This document shows, piece after piece, positions 40,029-49,804 of a DNA stretch of 64,000 nt. The number at the start of each line of letters is the position of its first letter. The first letter of the stretch is position 1. The stretch is from the NCBI GenBank assembly GCA_037953745.1, contig JBAKBP010001391.1:124001-188000 (forward strand), given 5' to 3'. A program made the position numbers and the translations under genes. Below the pieces are notes generated by a model. That model saw only the letters and a program-made list of their open reading frames with translations, was not told where the DNA came from and did not search any database. This DNA comes from Lithodes maja (taxonomy: Eukaryota; Arthropoda; Malacostraca; Decapoda; Lithodidae).

Positions 40029-40439
40029 CTATCTATCTATCTATCTATTGCCTGACGCCGTGATCCCCGAAGGGGTGGCCACGAACGAACCGCCCCCATG
40101 CACCTCTGTCCCCAGTCAGTCGACGCCCCTCCCCCCAACCAGCACCGCCTTCATTCATGTAGTTCCTCACTCCATCCTTCCACCTCATATTCGGTCTACC
40201 TCTCCCCCTCTGTCCCTCCACCTCGCTCTCGTACACCCTCTTAGTCATTCTCTCGCTTTCCATACGTTCCATATGGCCGAACCATCTCAAGTTGTTCCTT
40301 TTCACACTTTCCAGCACATCTACCTCCACACCACACCTCCTTCTTACTTCCTCATTAGTCTGTCTATCCCTCCATGTAATTCCGAACGCACTCCTTAAGT
40401 AATTCATTTCCACTGCTCTCACTCTTGGTCTGAGTCTCT
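40029..40439 (-). mobile_element. 5'-truncated LINE F1, C-terminal fragment
   Basis: The 14-bp duplication CAACCAGCATCTAT is at 40015-40028 and 40440-40453. On the minus strand it encodes the last ~130 codons of the F1 protein (LRPRVRAVEMNYLRSAFGIT ... NNLRWFGHME ... GHPFGDHG) and the TAGA tail. The reading frame is unbroken, so the insertion is fairly recent. Confidence 0.9.
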
Positions 40440-40453
40440 CAACCAGCATCTAT

Positions 40454-41120
40454 GGATTATAGTATAACACTGACCACTGACCAACAACTATGCCACCAAC
40501 ACCATCTACAAACTTAAGGGGACATGGGCCTGTTTTCTGAACCACTTTCTTCCTCATGTTTAGCCCCATTAGTTTACAGATCTTAAGATGTTTGCCCCAT
40601 TAGTTAGTCGATCTTAAAATCTTTCGCTCCATTTCGTCGTCAATATTTAGACCTTTCGTGCTATTTAGATGTCGATTTTTTCCCTGGCGAACAATAGTGA
40701 GCCTGTAATGTTGGAAGAAGGCCGGGAAATTTTCTACCGAAAAATGTAGGCTACAAATTAATCTAGAAGGGGGATCTAAAGGATGTTTTTTTTTTAAATT
40801 TGATGGAGGTCTAGGGAGGAAACTAGAAAAAGAATGAATACATGCAAAAATCGCCCAAAAAGTGAACCATCCCCCCTTAACAAGCTTTAGTATCCCTTGC
40901 AATTCAAGTTCGTAACATTACGAGATTCACGGCAAAGCAATAACGACAATTCTTAGGCAATGTTATCATAGGATTTACACGGCTACATTTAGCCTAACTT
41001 GTTTACATTTTCCTGTTTTTTTCTTTATCTGTTTATTGATTCTTGTGTTGTTATTGCATCTGATATAAATCAATATTGACAGTATAGTATTGGACAACCG
41101 ATTAGCTGTTTACTGTTTAC
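40454..41120. other. Unassigned intron sequence
   Basis: A 100-codon minus-strand frame (40600-40902) has no recognised domain and reads T-rich or A-rich segments. I do not call it a gene. Confidence 0.4.
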
Positions 41121-41200
41121 TTAACCCTCTGTTCCCGGAAGGGCTCTTGAACGCCCATAAAAAAGCATATAACAGGTATCCGGAAGGCCTCTTAACCTCT
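41121..41200 (-). repeat. Solitary piggyBac end unit
   Basis: TTAACCCTCTGTTCCCGGAA ... GGCCTCTTAA: ~73 bp between two TTAA sites, matching the inverse of 26337-26410 and similar to the 5' end of the autonomous element. It may be a minimal MITE or an end left by imprecise excision. Confidence 0.65.
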
Positions 41201-41750
41201 GAAGTGCTGACGTATTTGAGGTTTTTCGTCACTAAAATATTCATTGTACCATTAATAGCATTAATAATTATCCATATGCGCCTATTATGGGTTGATTATA
41301 AAGGTATTAACCTGAAACAACAATAAAACGAGTGAAAACAGCGTTTGGATGGTCAAAATCGGAGATATAGCCCGCGAGTTGTATAATGTATGGGTGAGGC
41401 AAGCTACCTTCCCGCCAATTTTCCCCAAGGCCACTGCGACACAGTCGATCGATACTCTCTCTCTCTCTCTCTTGCACTCGATGGCCATCAGTGATGACAA
41501 CACCCTGCTTGCAACTCGCTAATGTTAGCACGAAAATATACCTCAGAATAAGGGAATAATAGGGAAAATAGGTGATAACTGAGGAATAGGAGGAAAGTGG
41601 GGAAGGAGGGGAGGTAGAGGACTGAGATTTTGCATGGCCCAGGGGCCAAAAAAAAAAAAAAAAAAAAATAACAAAAATATTTTTTTTTCTATGTAAAAAG
41701 TTGATTTTTTAGTTTTACTTACTCAGGAGAGTCTTCCCGCAGCTCCCGGG
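41201..41750. repeat. Diverged repeat with CT microsatellite and poly-A
   Basis: It is related by eye to 45490-45880 (AAACGAGTGAAAACAGCGTTTGG against AAACCAGTGGGAAAAGCATTTGG; ACTGAGGAATAGGAGG against ATTGAGGAGGGGCG). It contains a CT repeat at about 41453-41471 and an A run at 41649-41667. No gene. Confidence 0.45.
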
Positions 41751-41754
41751 TTAA

Positions 41755-42163
41755 ACACCCATGACGTCACAGCCTGTGAGCTTGGTGTGCGAGGCGTCGG
41801 TCCGACGCATGTAAACAACAGCCGGCTGGACCGACGCTCCGCATCTCCGGCCACAAGAAGGAGAGCGTCGCTTGTTCGTGTGTGCCTGTATGTTGTTGTT
41901 AAGTATCGAAAAGTGGTGTAAAGTGGCTGTTTTGGCCATAAAGTTATCTCCAATGAAATCATCATCACAGCTCAACCAGTTGACTTAGAGAGCTCTACTT
42001 AATGCCATTCTACAGGTAAATAACACAGCTACGCTTGGGGATGCGCGGTAATGCGGGAAGCAGTCTGATTAACGAATATACGGTAGCCTAGCCTAGACGT
42101 TTTTCGGCCAAAACACCCGGGTTTCGAGGAATATATATATAATACATAACCGGGGCTGGAGGG
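41755..42163 (-). mobile_element. piggyBac-derived MITE, second copy
   Basis: TTAA at 41751-41754 and 42164-42167. In reverse complement it follows 25927-26335 almost base for base (CCCTCCAGCCCCGGTTATG ... GACGTCATGGGTGT). It ends at the internal TTAA where the first copy carries the extra end unit. Confidence 0.85.
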
Positions 42164-42449
42164 TTAAGGGTCACCGCACACCGAGTGTCGTCGGTCTCAG
42201 ATTCCGTCTATTAAAGGGTAAAGGGTTACCGCAGCGATGTTTTCCTACATTAATTATATACCGGTATTTGATATTATATATGTATGTATATATTTTATTG
42301 CAGCGTTATGTAAGGAAGTATTACAAACTTTCACTTGTCCCCCGGGCAACTGCCGGGCAGACTAACATTGAAAATCACTAGCCCGGCAACATGTCAAGGC
42401 TACTCTGGGCTGCCGGGCTATACCTAATTTCCCAGCCTGCTTCCGATAT

Positions 42450-43000
42450 GTCTAGCACAATATAAAAGGTCTCACCGAAGTCCCAAAATGAAGATTACCA
42501 AGAGTCAGTAAGACAGAAAGGAGATCACCATTAGAACGGCCCCTAAGGAAACCATACTGGCGATCTGAAAATAGATTATGGGAATATATGCTTAAGAAAT
42601 TTTGAATAAAGAATAGATAAACAAAAAACTTAAGAGATAAAAGAAATGAGAGCAATAGTTGGAGAATTGAGAGCGTTCACCCTGCTTTGGGATAAGTTGA
42701 ATGAGAGCAAACTTCCAGCAAGAAGGGAAGATGTTAGAGGAAAGACAGAGACGGAAGAGTTTGTCTAGGCAGGAATTCTGCACGAAAAAACAATTTTGAA
42801 TACAACTGGAGAAACACCATCTGGTTAGTACACCTTTTTAGTATTAAACCCAGAAAGAGCAGAAAGTACATCTTTAGAAGAGATTAGGATAATCTGTACA
42901 GTATAAGTAACAGGGAGGGGTTGGAGAGGTAGGAATAGCACCGGAATCATCCAAAGTGGAGTTTTAAGTGAAAATTTGAGCTTAAGAGTTCAGCTTTGTC
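42450..43000 (-). pseudogene. Jockey-like LINE reverse transcriptase fragment
   Basis: Minus-strand translation in three frames reads KDVLSALSGFNTKKVY, PDGVSP, LDKLFRLCLSSNIFPSCWKF, then FSDRQYGFLRGRSNGDLLS. These are the finger and early palm motifs of a Jockey-type enzyme. Truncated on both sides and full of stops. It abuts the Tigger transposase C-terminus near 43000. Confidence 0.75.
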
Positions 43001-43968
43001 CAGGCCTTGTTGTGGTTCCTTCTCTTGTTCCCCTTCCTTCTTTATGTGCGCCCTCTCTTGCTCTTGTTGCATGAGTCCTCATGAGAAAGCTGCTCATCAT
43101 GGCTTTCAAACAACTCCTGCACATAATTTTTATCCACCTCTTTGAAGCCAGCCAGGTGTGAAAGTCTCATAATGTCCTTCCTGATTTCACTCACGTTCGT
43201 GAAGCCAGTAAAAGCTGTGGCACAGTCACTTCACAGCTTCTTCCAGCACTCATTCATGGCCTTTTCAGTGACCTCTTTCCAGGACTCGTCGATGTTGTCG
43301 ATGGCCTTCTTTATTTTGTAATGTTGCCAGAATTCTTTGATCGTGGGTTTGTCTGGGGTGTCTGTGCACTCAATAATTTGAGCCATTGTTCAGCACTGGT
43401 AGTAGGCCTTGAAAGTGGCAATCGCCCCCTGGTCCATAGGCTGGATGATTGCAGTGGTGTTCGAGGGTAAAAACACCACCTCAATGTTGTCAGCCAAATC
43501 TTCCATGCTCTGGGGGTAGCTGAGAGCATTGTCTAGCAACAACTGTGGTGAGCTGGATCTGTCAGAGTGAGGGTTGGTGTCCTCTACTTCCCATAGCCGG
43601 TTCTGACTTTACCTTTTTCATCATTCATATTTCTAACTTTTTTCCTGAGAGTGGTGAAGGCAATGGGGCCATAATGGTGTGCCCCAAGGCTCCCCAGTGT
43701 CTTACTCTCACAGCCCACTGGCACAAGTCGGCCTTTCTCTGGCGTAGGGATGCGGCGACCCCACCGCCCGCCACTTTGGTGGTGCAATCAGCTTCTGGAG
43801 CAGTGGACCACTGGTTCCTATCTTCATAAAATTCCTGTGCTTGGTATGCTTCCTGCCAGGGCCCCACTGGGGTAAATAAAATAGCAAAACAGTGGTGGAA
43901 CTGCCATCTGGGTGAGGGACTGCTCTGGGTCTGCTCCTTCAGTGTTAAGGACCATATAGGTTAATCCA

Positions 43969-44970
43969 CAGTGGAGCCCCCATCTTAGCTCCTTATTGGT
44001 TCCGTAGAAATCGAGCTAAGATTGAAACAGCCAAGATCGGGGCACTGTTCTTATGGGAAAAATTCTAATCGGTTACGTGCTCATTCTAAAAGTTGCACTT
44101 TTTCCCAGTTTTAGCCTATGAAAACATGTTTTTTGTCTACATAAAGTAGGCCTAAATATTATGCATTGTAAATAATAATGTAGACATGGTTAAATAACAG
44201 TCCTAACCATAAAACTTAGGTGCATTATAAATACTGTAGATTGGGGCATTGTTCTTATCATGGGTAATGTTAGGCCTAGGCCTAGGTTCTAAATTCGTCC
44301 AGTCACCCCTAAAGTACCCATTTCGCCCCAAATACATCCAATAAATACATATTATGAGGAAAATGCGTATAAATACATATTATAAGATTATTTACCACAC
44401 AGACTTTATTTTGAATCATTGTCATTTTTAGCCTAGCTTAACATCGTCTCGGCCATTTCCGCCGCTTTCGTCCGACATGGACTGGCCTTTGCTCTGTGTT
44501 TTGAGCATGAATTTCCTTCATTGCTACCACCAGGCCCACCATCCCTATCACCAGATGTACTAGAGGTTATAATAAACACGAGAGATAAGAGGTTCAAGCA
44601 CAAAAAAGATTGCAAACAGTTGGACTGTAAGCGTCTGCCTAGTGTTGACTGTTGACTTCATACAAAGATGGCGGCAACATCTTGCGCATTTGACGATCGG
44701 ATTTCGGATTCACTCGGATTTCGTTTCAAAGCGGCAAACACCTTGACAATGGCAGTTTCTTTTAGTTCAGTTAACTTTTGTTATTGTTTTTGTTTATGTT
44801 TTCTAGTTTTATGTAAAGTTTTTCATTATTTTTGCTCTTTTTTTTCGGGTTTCGACTGGGAGTTTTGTACGAAGATTGAAGCTTTTTGAGCGAACATGGA
44901 AATTGGGGATATTTGGTGTGTGAAAATTGAAACAGCGAAGACTGCTGTGGCGAAGATGGGGGCTCCACTG
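43969..44970. mobile_element. Pogo-type element inserted in the Tigger relic (1.0 kb)
   Basis: TIRs CAGTGGAGCCCCCATCTT and inverse (AAGATGGGGGCTCCACTG). TA follows the right end; the left flank reads CA, perhaps mutated. Further inverted similarity inside (GATTGAAACAGCCAAGA against AATTGAAACAGCGAAGA). No intact ORF. Confidence 0.8.
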
Positions 44971-45359
44971 TAGTGAAAATGGCACTATGGAGTGGGTCAG
45001 TGGAGGCATGTCTGGGAGCCTGGAGGCAGTTTCTGCCATGGCCATCCCCTTTGGGGCGCTTCCTCTGGAAGCGAGGCGTCAGTTTGATGATCATGATGAC
45101 AAAAGGAAGCGGTTGGCGATGTTGTTGGCTACAGCATAATTTCTAAATAAATGAGAGAGATAATTTGACACATAGCTATGGTTTAGTGATGTCGTTATCC
45201 AACCCTAATTTTGTTAGATTTCCAGATCAGGCAGGTATTCTTTAATGAAGCCCTTCAGTGCTTTGGGATTTTCGGACTGATAAATGAGCAAAGGCTTTAA
45301 CTTCAGGTCCCCTGCTACGTTACTCCCCAGCAATAGGGCAAGTCGATCCTTCACCCGAG

Positions 45360-45900
45360 GGACGCGAAATTACCCTAGGGGCTAGGGTAGTTATTTGTGT
45401 ACAGTACAGTAATTCTAGCCTTATTTACTGGCAGAATTTGATATATTTACGATATACAGTATAATTCATTTTCCATGTTCGTATGTTTTACTTATATGAA
45501 TAACATAATATTATGAACTTTGAAGAGCGATAAAACCAGTGGGAAAAGCATTTGGGTGGTGAAAAACGTATATATTCGCCGCCCGGTCGTATGCTCAGGC
45601 GGGAGGTAGAGAGACATACACCCTCCCGTCTCAGTGTCTTGCAACACACTGACAGCCGCGGGAGAGATTTCTGTGTTGCATAAGATCTCTAAGTGAGTCA
45701 CTGGTGTGTACGAAACCGCGTGAGAGAAATTCGCGCCAAAAATAATCAATAAATGGGGGAAATATGAGGAAAAATATCCGATAATTGAGGAGGGGCGAAG
45801 GGGGGGGGGGGGGGGGGGGAGTTGAGATACATGAGGATGAGTGGTAAGAAGTACTAGAGGGGAATTATCTCGCCTAATCACGTATTCCTTTGTTTTGAGA
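45360..45900. repeat. Unclassified repeat with 20-bp G run
   Basis: Separates two Tigger pieces. It is related to 41310-41620. An uninterrupted run of 20 G lies at 45800-45819. Ends not resolved. Confidence 0.45.
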
Positions 45901-46487
45901 GCCCCTGGGGAGTTTGGATTTTTTTTTATGGTCTTGCTTCCGTGAGGCCTTTTGTGTTCGCTATGGTGACCCTTCTGTGAGGCTTATCGCGGTTCTTGGG
46001 TTAAAACTTGGTGCTGATTTCTCCTTGGCTATGAAAGTCTTGGAGGACATTTTCTTCCAATACAAGCCGGTCTCATCGAAATTGATCACCTGCTTGCTAC
46101 AATATCCTCCTTCCTCGATCCTTTTCTTCAGCACAGGCTTGAAGGCATCATCAGCAGGCATATCGTAACTGGCTGTCTTGCCAGTCATCTTGATGTTGTG
46201 CAGGAGGGCTTGTGCCTTAAACCAGTTAAACCATCTCTTCTGGCCTTAAATGTCACTCCTACATTCACCTGCATCTCCTTCTTCAGGTCATTCCATATAG
46301 ATAAAGTCTTTGTAGATACCAGGGCAGTAGATAGAGGCATGCGGCGACGAGTTTGATCGTCTATCCACAGCTTTAAAAGGCACTCCATTTTCTCTATTAT
46401 TAACAGGTTCACGATGTTTGGTCTTTGTCTTGGCCATCAAAGTGGTGCTGTTTTCGTCTGAGTTTTTAATCTCTACTGCTTTTTTAA

Positions 46488-46897
46488 CCCTCGTCTAGCG
46501 GGCCCTCTGTGGCCGTTTTGGGCCTTTTCAGGCCATTCTGACAGCTATATCAACCATCAGTATGAAAGGAACTGTATTGCGTCGAAAACTAGGTGGAAAT
46601 CGCTACACGTTGACGTAAGATACAGCTACGTAGCACTCGTGGAGCACTGACAGTGTTACCTCGAAGATGGAAGTTTAGCAGATTTTGCTACCTTGCTCAC
46701 TTTTAGCGAACTATTGGTTACACTGTGATCCTCTCGCGCGGTGGGGGAACTGGAGTTAGTGTGGGCCGGGAGGCCACAGATATCGGACGTATGGATCATT
46801 ACTATCCCACTCATTTTCACTCGATTTTCACCCTTTTTTCACCCGTTTTTTGCCTGTTTTTTCAACTCGACTTATGTGGTGAGCCGCTCTTTAAGGG
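46488..46897. mobile_element. TTAA MITE, second family (410 bp)
   Basis: TTAA at 46484-46487 and 46898-46901, with ends CCCTCGTCTAGCGGGCC and CTTTAAGGG. Relative of 31845-32260. Inserted in the Tigger transposase relic. Confidence 0.8.
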
Positions 46898-47213
46898 TTA
46901 AGCACAGTTGAGACCGTAGACTGGGGCAGGCCTAGGTCATGTACGATCGAATTCGCGCCCTCACCACCCGCACTACACCTCATAATGTTAAGTTTATCTC
47001 CAAACACAAGCTTTTTCTAGCCCGTTTGGTCTTCACATCCAATGCATTGAAGCTTGCAAGATGCTTAGAAGCCATCACTTGTGATCACGAATGTAAGATA
47101 ACTATTTGTATAACACCAACATGGACACAAACACACGAGTTGTAAGTTGAACGGGACGTGGGAGATACTGGGCCGAGTCGATTGGCTTGGTCGCTGATGC
47201 TTGGGTGGCACTG

Positions 47214-47441
47214 ATGATGATCATACAGTTTTTACCACCATACACTCCCTGCTGAATAGCTGGGCTAGGGTGGGTGCCCTGATGAATCAGGGACTTAGTG
47301 AATAGTTGCCACAGATTGCTAGACCGCACCGTTCACCAACAGCACTGACGTCTGCCAATAACACACTGGCTGGCCCGAGGCTCGAACCGTCAACCTCACG
47401 GTTAGCAGGCGAACGCTCTACCAATTGAGCTATGCCTGCTA
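47214..47441 (-). mobile_element. tRNA-derived SINE (228 bp)
   Basis: Minus strand begins AGCAGGCATAGCTCAATTGG, with box A (TAGCTCAATTGGTAGAGCG) and box B (GGTTCGAGCC). The tRNA-like head spans about 47367-47440 with a GCT anticodon position, but the acceptor does not pair and no long variable arm is present, so it is not a working tRNA-Ser gene. The paralogous sequence at 32950-32985 lacks it, which fixes its ends. Confidence 0.8.
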
Positions 47442-47818
47442 TCAAACAAATAGGTGCTACTTGCGGTGCGTTCAGCCAGCGTTATGGTCCGGCGATCAGT
47501 TGTATGATCGTAAACGCGAATCACGGCCATCGCAAAACGAACATTGGGTAGTAAAAAAGAGCGATCGTATATGTGAATATTGTAAATCGGTGCATCGTTT
47601 ACTGAGGGAAACCTGTATTTTACCCATAAGGTATGTTATTCTTAGTACGCGATTTTGCTGTACGCGAGGTCATATGTCGCACTAATAAATACCTATTACG
47701 AGGAAGGACTTTATCTTTTTAATTTATACCCATGTATTATAAGAATTATTTACTGTACCCTATTTCTAGACTTGAGGCTGGCTACTAAGTTACTAACCTA
47801 TTTTTTTTTTAACCTCAG

Positions 47819-47913
47819 GAGGGCGTAAAGTGCAAGTGTAAGTCACTGGCTGTGTCACCGGACTGGCTGCTACACAACACTCACCTCCCACCACCACACC
47901 CCAAGAACACCAG
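47819..47913 (+). CDS. Host gene exon (b)
   Basis: Acceptor: a T run followed by TTAACCTCAG at 47818. Donor: CCAG|GTCAGC. 95 nt = 31 codons plus two nucleotides, starting in phase 0 and ending with two bases (AG) of a split codon. The peptide starts EGVKCKCKSLAVSPDWLLHN and continues with a Pro/His-rich stretch. Phases fit exon (a) (ends phase 0) and exon (c) (starts with one base). The phrase VSPDWLLH recalls the Trp-containing end of BRCT-like folds, but the evidence is too thin to call. The preceding intron is about 10.3 kb and made of transposons. Confidence 0.6.
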
Positions 47914-48074
47914 GTCAGCAACTACGGTATACTCTTTCCAAATTAACTTGGCAGTAAACCCTAACTCCCTGAGTATCATAATAAATTAATATGATTAATT
48001 GGCAGTGTGTGAAGCTGAATAATAAAGAGCTTTTAATATATCCTAAACAATTATATACCGGCATGTATACAGTA

Positions 48075-48164
48075 CAGTCGACGCTCGATTTAACGGACTA
48101 ATAGGGGGGAGACCGAGTCCGTTGCTGGAAAAAGTCCGTAGCTGGAAAATTGCCTTCGTATTTC

Positions 48165-48218
<54 letters not shown>

Positions 48219-49268
48219 ATTGATTGAGGGACACGTTGTGCTGTACTGTCCCTGAAAACATAATACAGGTCTTATTTGTCATTGATATGATAAATTTCAC
48301 ATGGAGAAAAAAAAAAAAAAAAAAAGGAAGGATATCCCCTCCTCTGTAGGCCTACTCCCTCCCCTCCCCGTCCCGCCTCAACCCCGACCCCGTTACTGTG
48401 ATAATGTTGATAAGCCTTGTGCTACACCCTATTGATAATGCAAAACTATTGAACACACTTAAAAGTGTATGTTATTTGGTCTCTATATAATCTGTGAATC
48501 ATTTCCGATATGATAGAATTAAAGACATTTTTTCCACCAACTCATAATCAGCAAAAACGACACAAATGTCAATTAAAAACATGTTATAATATTTCCCCAT
48601 CATTTTGTGTATACCGTGGGAACAAAAAAAAACAAAAATCTATCAAACGTAAATCTCCCGTCTGGGAAGCTCGGCGCATAGACGGAGGGGAGGGTTGAAA
48701 TATTTCTTTGACTATCTTATTTATTATTTATCTATGTGCTGGAAGGATATTATATTTTTCAATTCCATCACATTAGAAATGATTCAAAGATTACAAAAAG
48801 TCCAAATAAGACATAGTTATGTTAATGTATAAGGGATTTAGGTAGTGCATTAGAGAGATAGATAGATAGATAGAAAGAGAGTGTATATCGAGGGAAAAAA
48901 ACAAAACAAAAAATCTATCAAACGTAAATCTACCATCTCTGCTCGCACGGAGGGGAGAGTTGAAATATTTTGTTGACTATCTTATTTATTATTTATCTAT
49001 GTGCTGGAAGGATATTATATTTTTCAATTCCATCACATTAGAAATGATTCAAAGATTACAAAAAGTCCAAATAAGACATAGTTATGTTAATGTATAAGGG
49101 ATTTAGGTAGTGCATTAGAGAGATAAATAGATAGAGCAACGGACTTTGCTCCAATTTTTTTTCGAGCAACGGACTTTGTCCGTTGCTGGGTCCATTGTCC
49201 GGCTATGGACAGAGTCCGTTAAATCCGAAATCCGTTGTATCGGGGTCCGTTAAATCGAGCGTCGACTG
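48075..49268. mobile_element. Pogo-type non-autonomous element (1.19 kb)
   Basis: TIRs CAGTCGACGCTCGATTTAAC and inverse, TA on both sides. The interior is a reverse-complement relative of 2791-3850 with two ~200-bp repeats (48430-48720, 48890-49140). It includes a 50-bp T run at 48168-48217. Repeated GTCCGTTGCTGG blocks lie near both ends. Non-coding. Confidence 0.85.
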
Positions 49269-49278
49269 TATATGTATA

Positions 49279-49308
49279 CAGTACACGTATATATGCTGTA
49301 TATATATA

Positions 49309-49361
<53 letters not shown>

Positions 49362-49381
49362 GTATATATATATATATATAA
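49279..49381. repeat. TA microsatellite
   Basis: About 100 bp of (TA)n with a few C/G interruptions, between the pogo-type element and a LINE fragment. Open frames across it are artefacts. Confidence 0.95.
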
Positions 49382-49389
49382 TAAAGAGA

Positions 49390-49690
49390 CTCCAAAAATA
49401 TTCTGTAAGTATATTCAAGAAAAGTTGACAAGAAGAGTGGGTATCCCAGAACTGTTAGGAGACTCGGATGACATAACTAGACCAGAAACTGACAAAGAGA
49501 AGGCAGAGGTGCTAGGGAGATACTTTGGGGAGGTATTTACAGTGGAGCCGGATGGAGAGGTGCCCAGTATTCCCATCAAACAGGCACCAGCACTGGACCT
49601 GATAGAGTTCTCCCAGGATAAAATAAAGAGTGCTATAAAAAAGATGAATAGAAATAAGTCCCCGGGACCGGATGGGATACATCCAAGAAT
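49390..49690 (+). pseudogene. CR1-like LINE fragment, start of reverse transcriptase
   Basis: Plus-strand frame: DKEKAEVLGRYFGEVFTVEP ... IKSAIKKMNRNKSPGPDGIHP, typical of the region just before and into the polymerase fingers. It breaks off near 49690. The same family occurs on the minus strand at 61395-62360. Confidence 0.75.
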
Positions 49691-49804
49691 TCTCCCTACC
49701 AACAATTCCTTTGAGACCTCTGGTGGACGCTTCTGAACTAGCGCCAGAGCTACGACTGTAGACATTACTATACCCAACACCTAGGATATGCACAGTTTAT
49801 CTCA

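Larger units (their letters stand above)
43001..47640 (-). pseudogene. Tigger/pogo transposase relic, split by several insertions
   Basis: Minus strand, N to C: KRARKSLCLE near 47000; LLKLWIDDQTRRRMPLS near 46360; VINFDETGLYWKKM near 46080 (first catalytic Asp); NVAGDLKLKPLLIYQSENPKALK near 45300; LLLDNALSYP near 43530 (second Asp); EVVFLPSNTTAIIQPMDQG near 43460. These are diagnostic of Tigger. The interruptions are the SINE at 47214-47441, a TTAA MITE at 46488-46897, an unclassified repeat near 45360-45900 and a pogo-type element at 43969-44970. Frameshifts separate the remaining pieces. No function. Confidence 0.85.

Noticed and set aside
40600..40902. 100-codon minus-strand frame
   Set aside because: No domain, no splice or start context, and biased composition.
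47367..47440. Candidate tRNA-Ser (GCT) gene
   Set aside because: The acceptor arm does not pair, the long variable arm of tRNA-Ser is missing, and it is part of a SINE with an empty paralogous site.
47819..47913. BRCT domain call for host exon (b)
   Set aside because: Only a short phrase (VSPDWLLH) is suggestive; too little sequence.
48043..48300. Lys-rich minus-strand frame
   Set aside because: Produced by the 50-bp T run at 48168-48217.
49203..49431. Several 70-80 codon frames rich in Tyr and Ile
   Set aside because: They read through a TA microsatellite in both directions.
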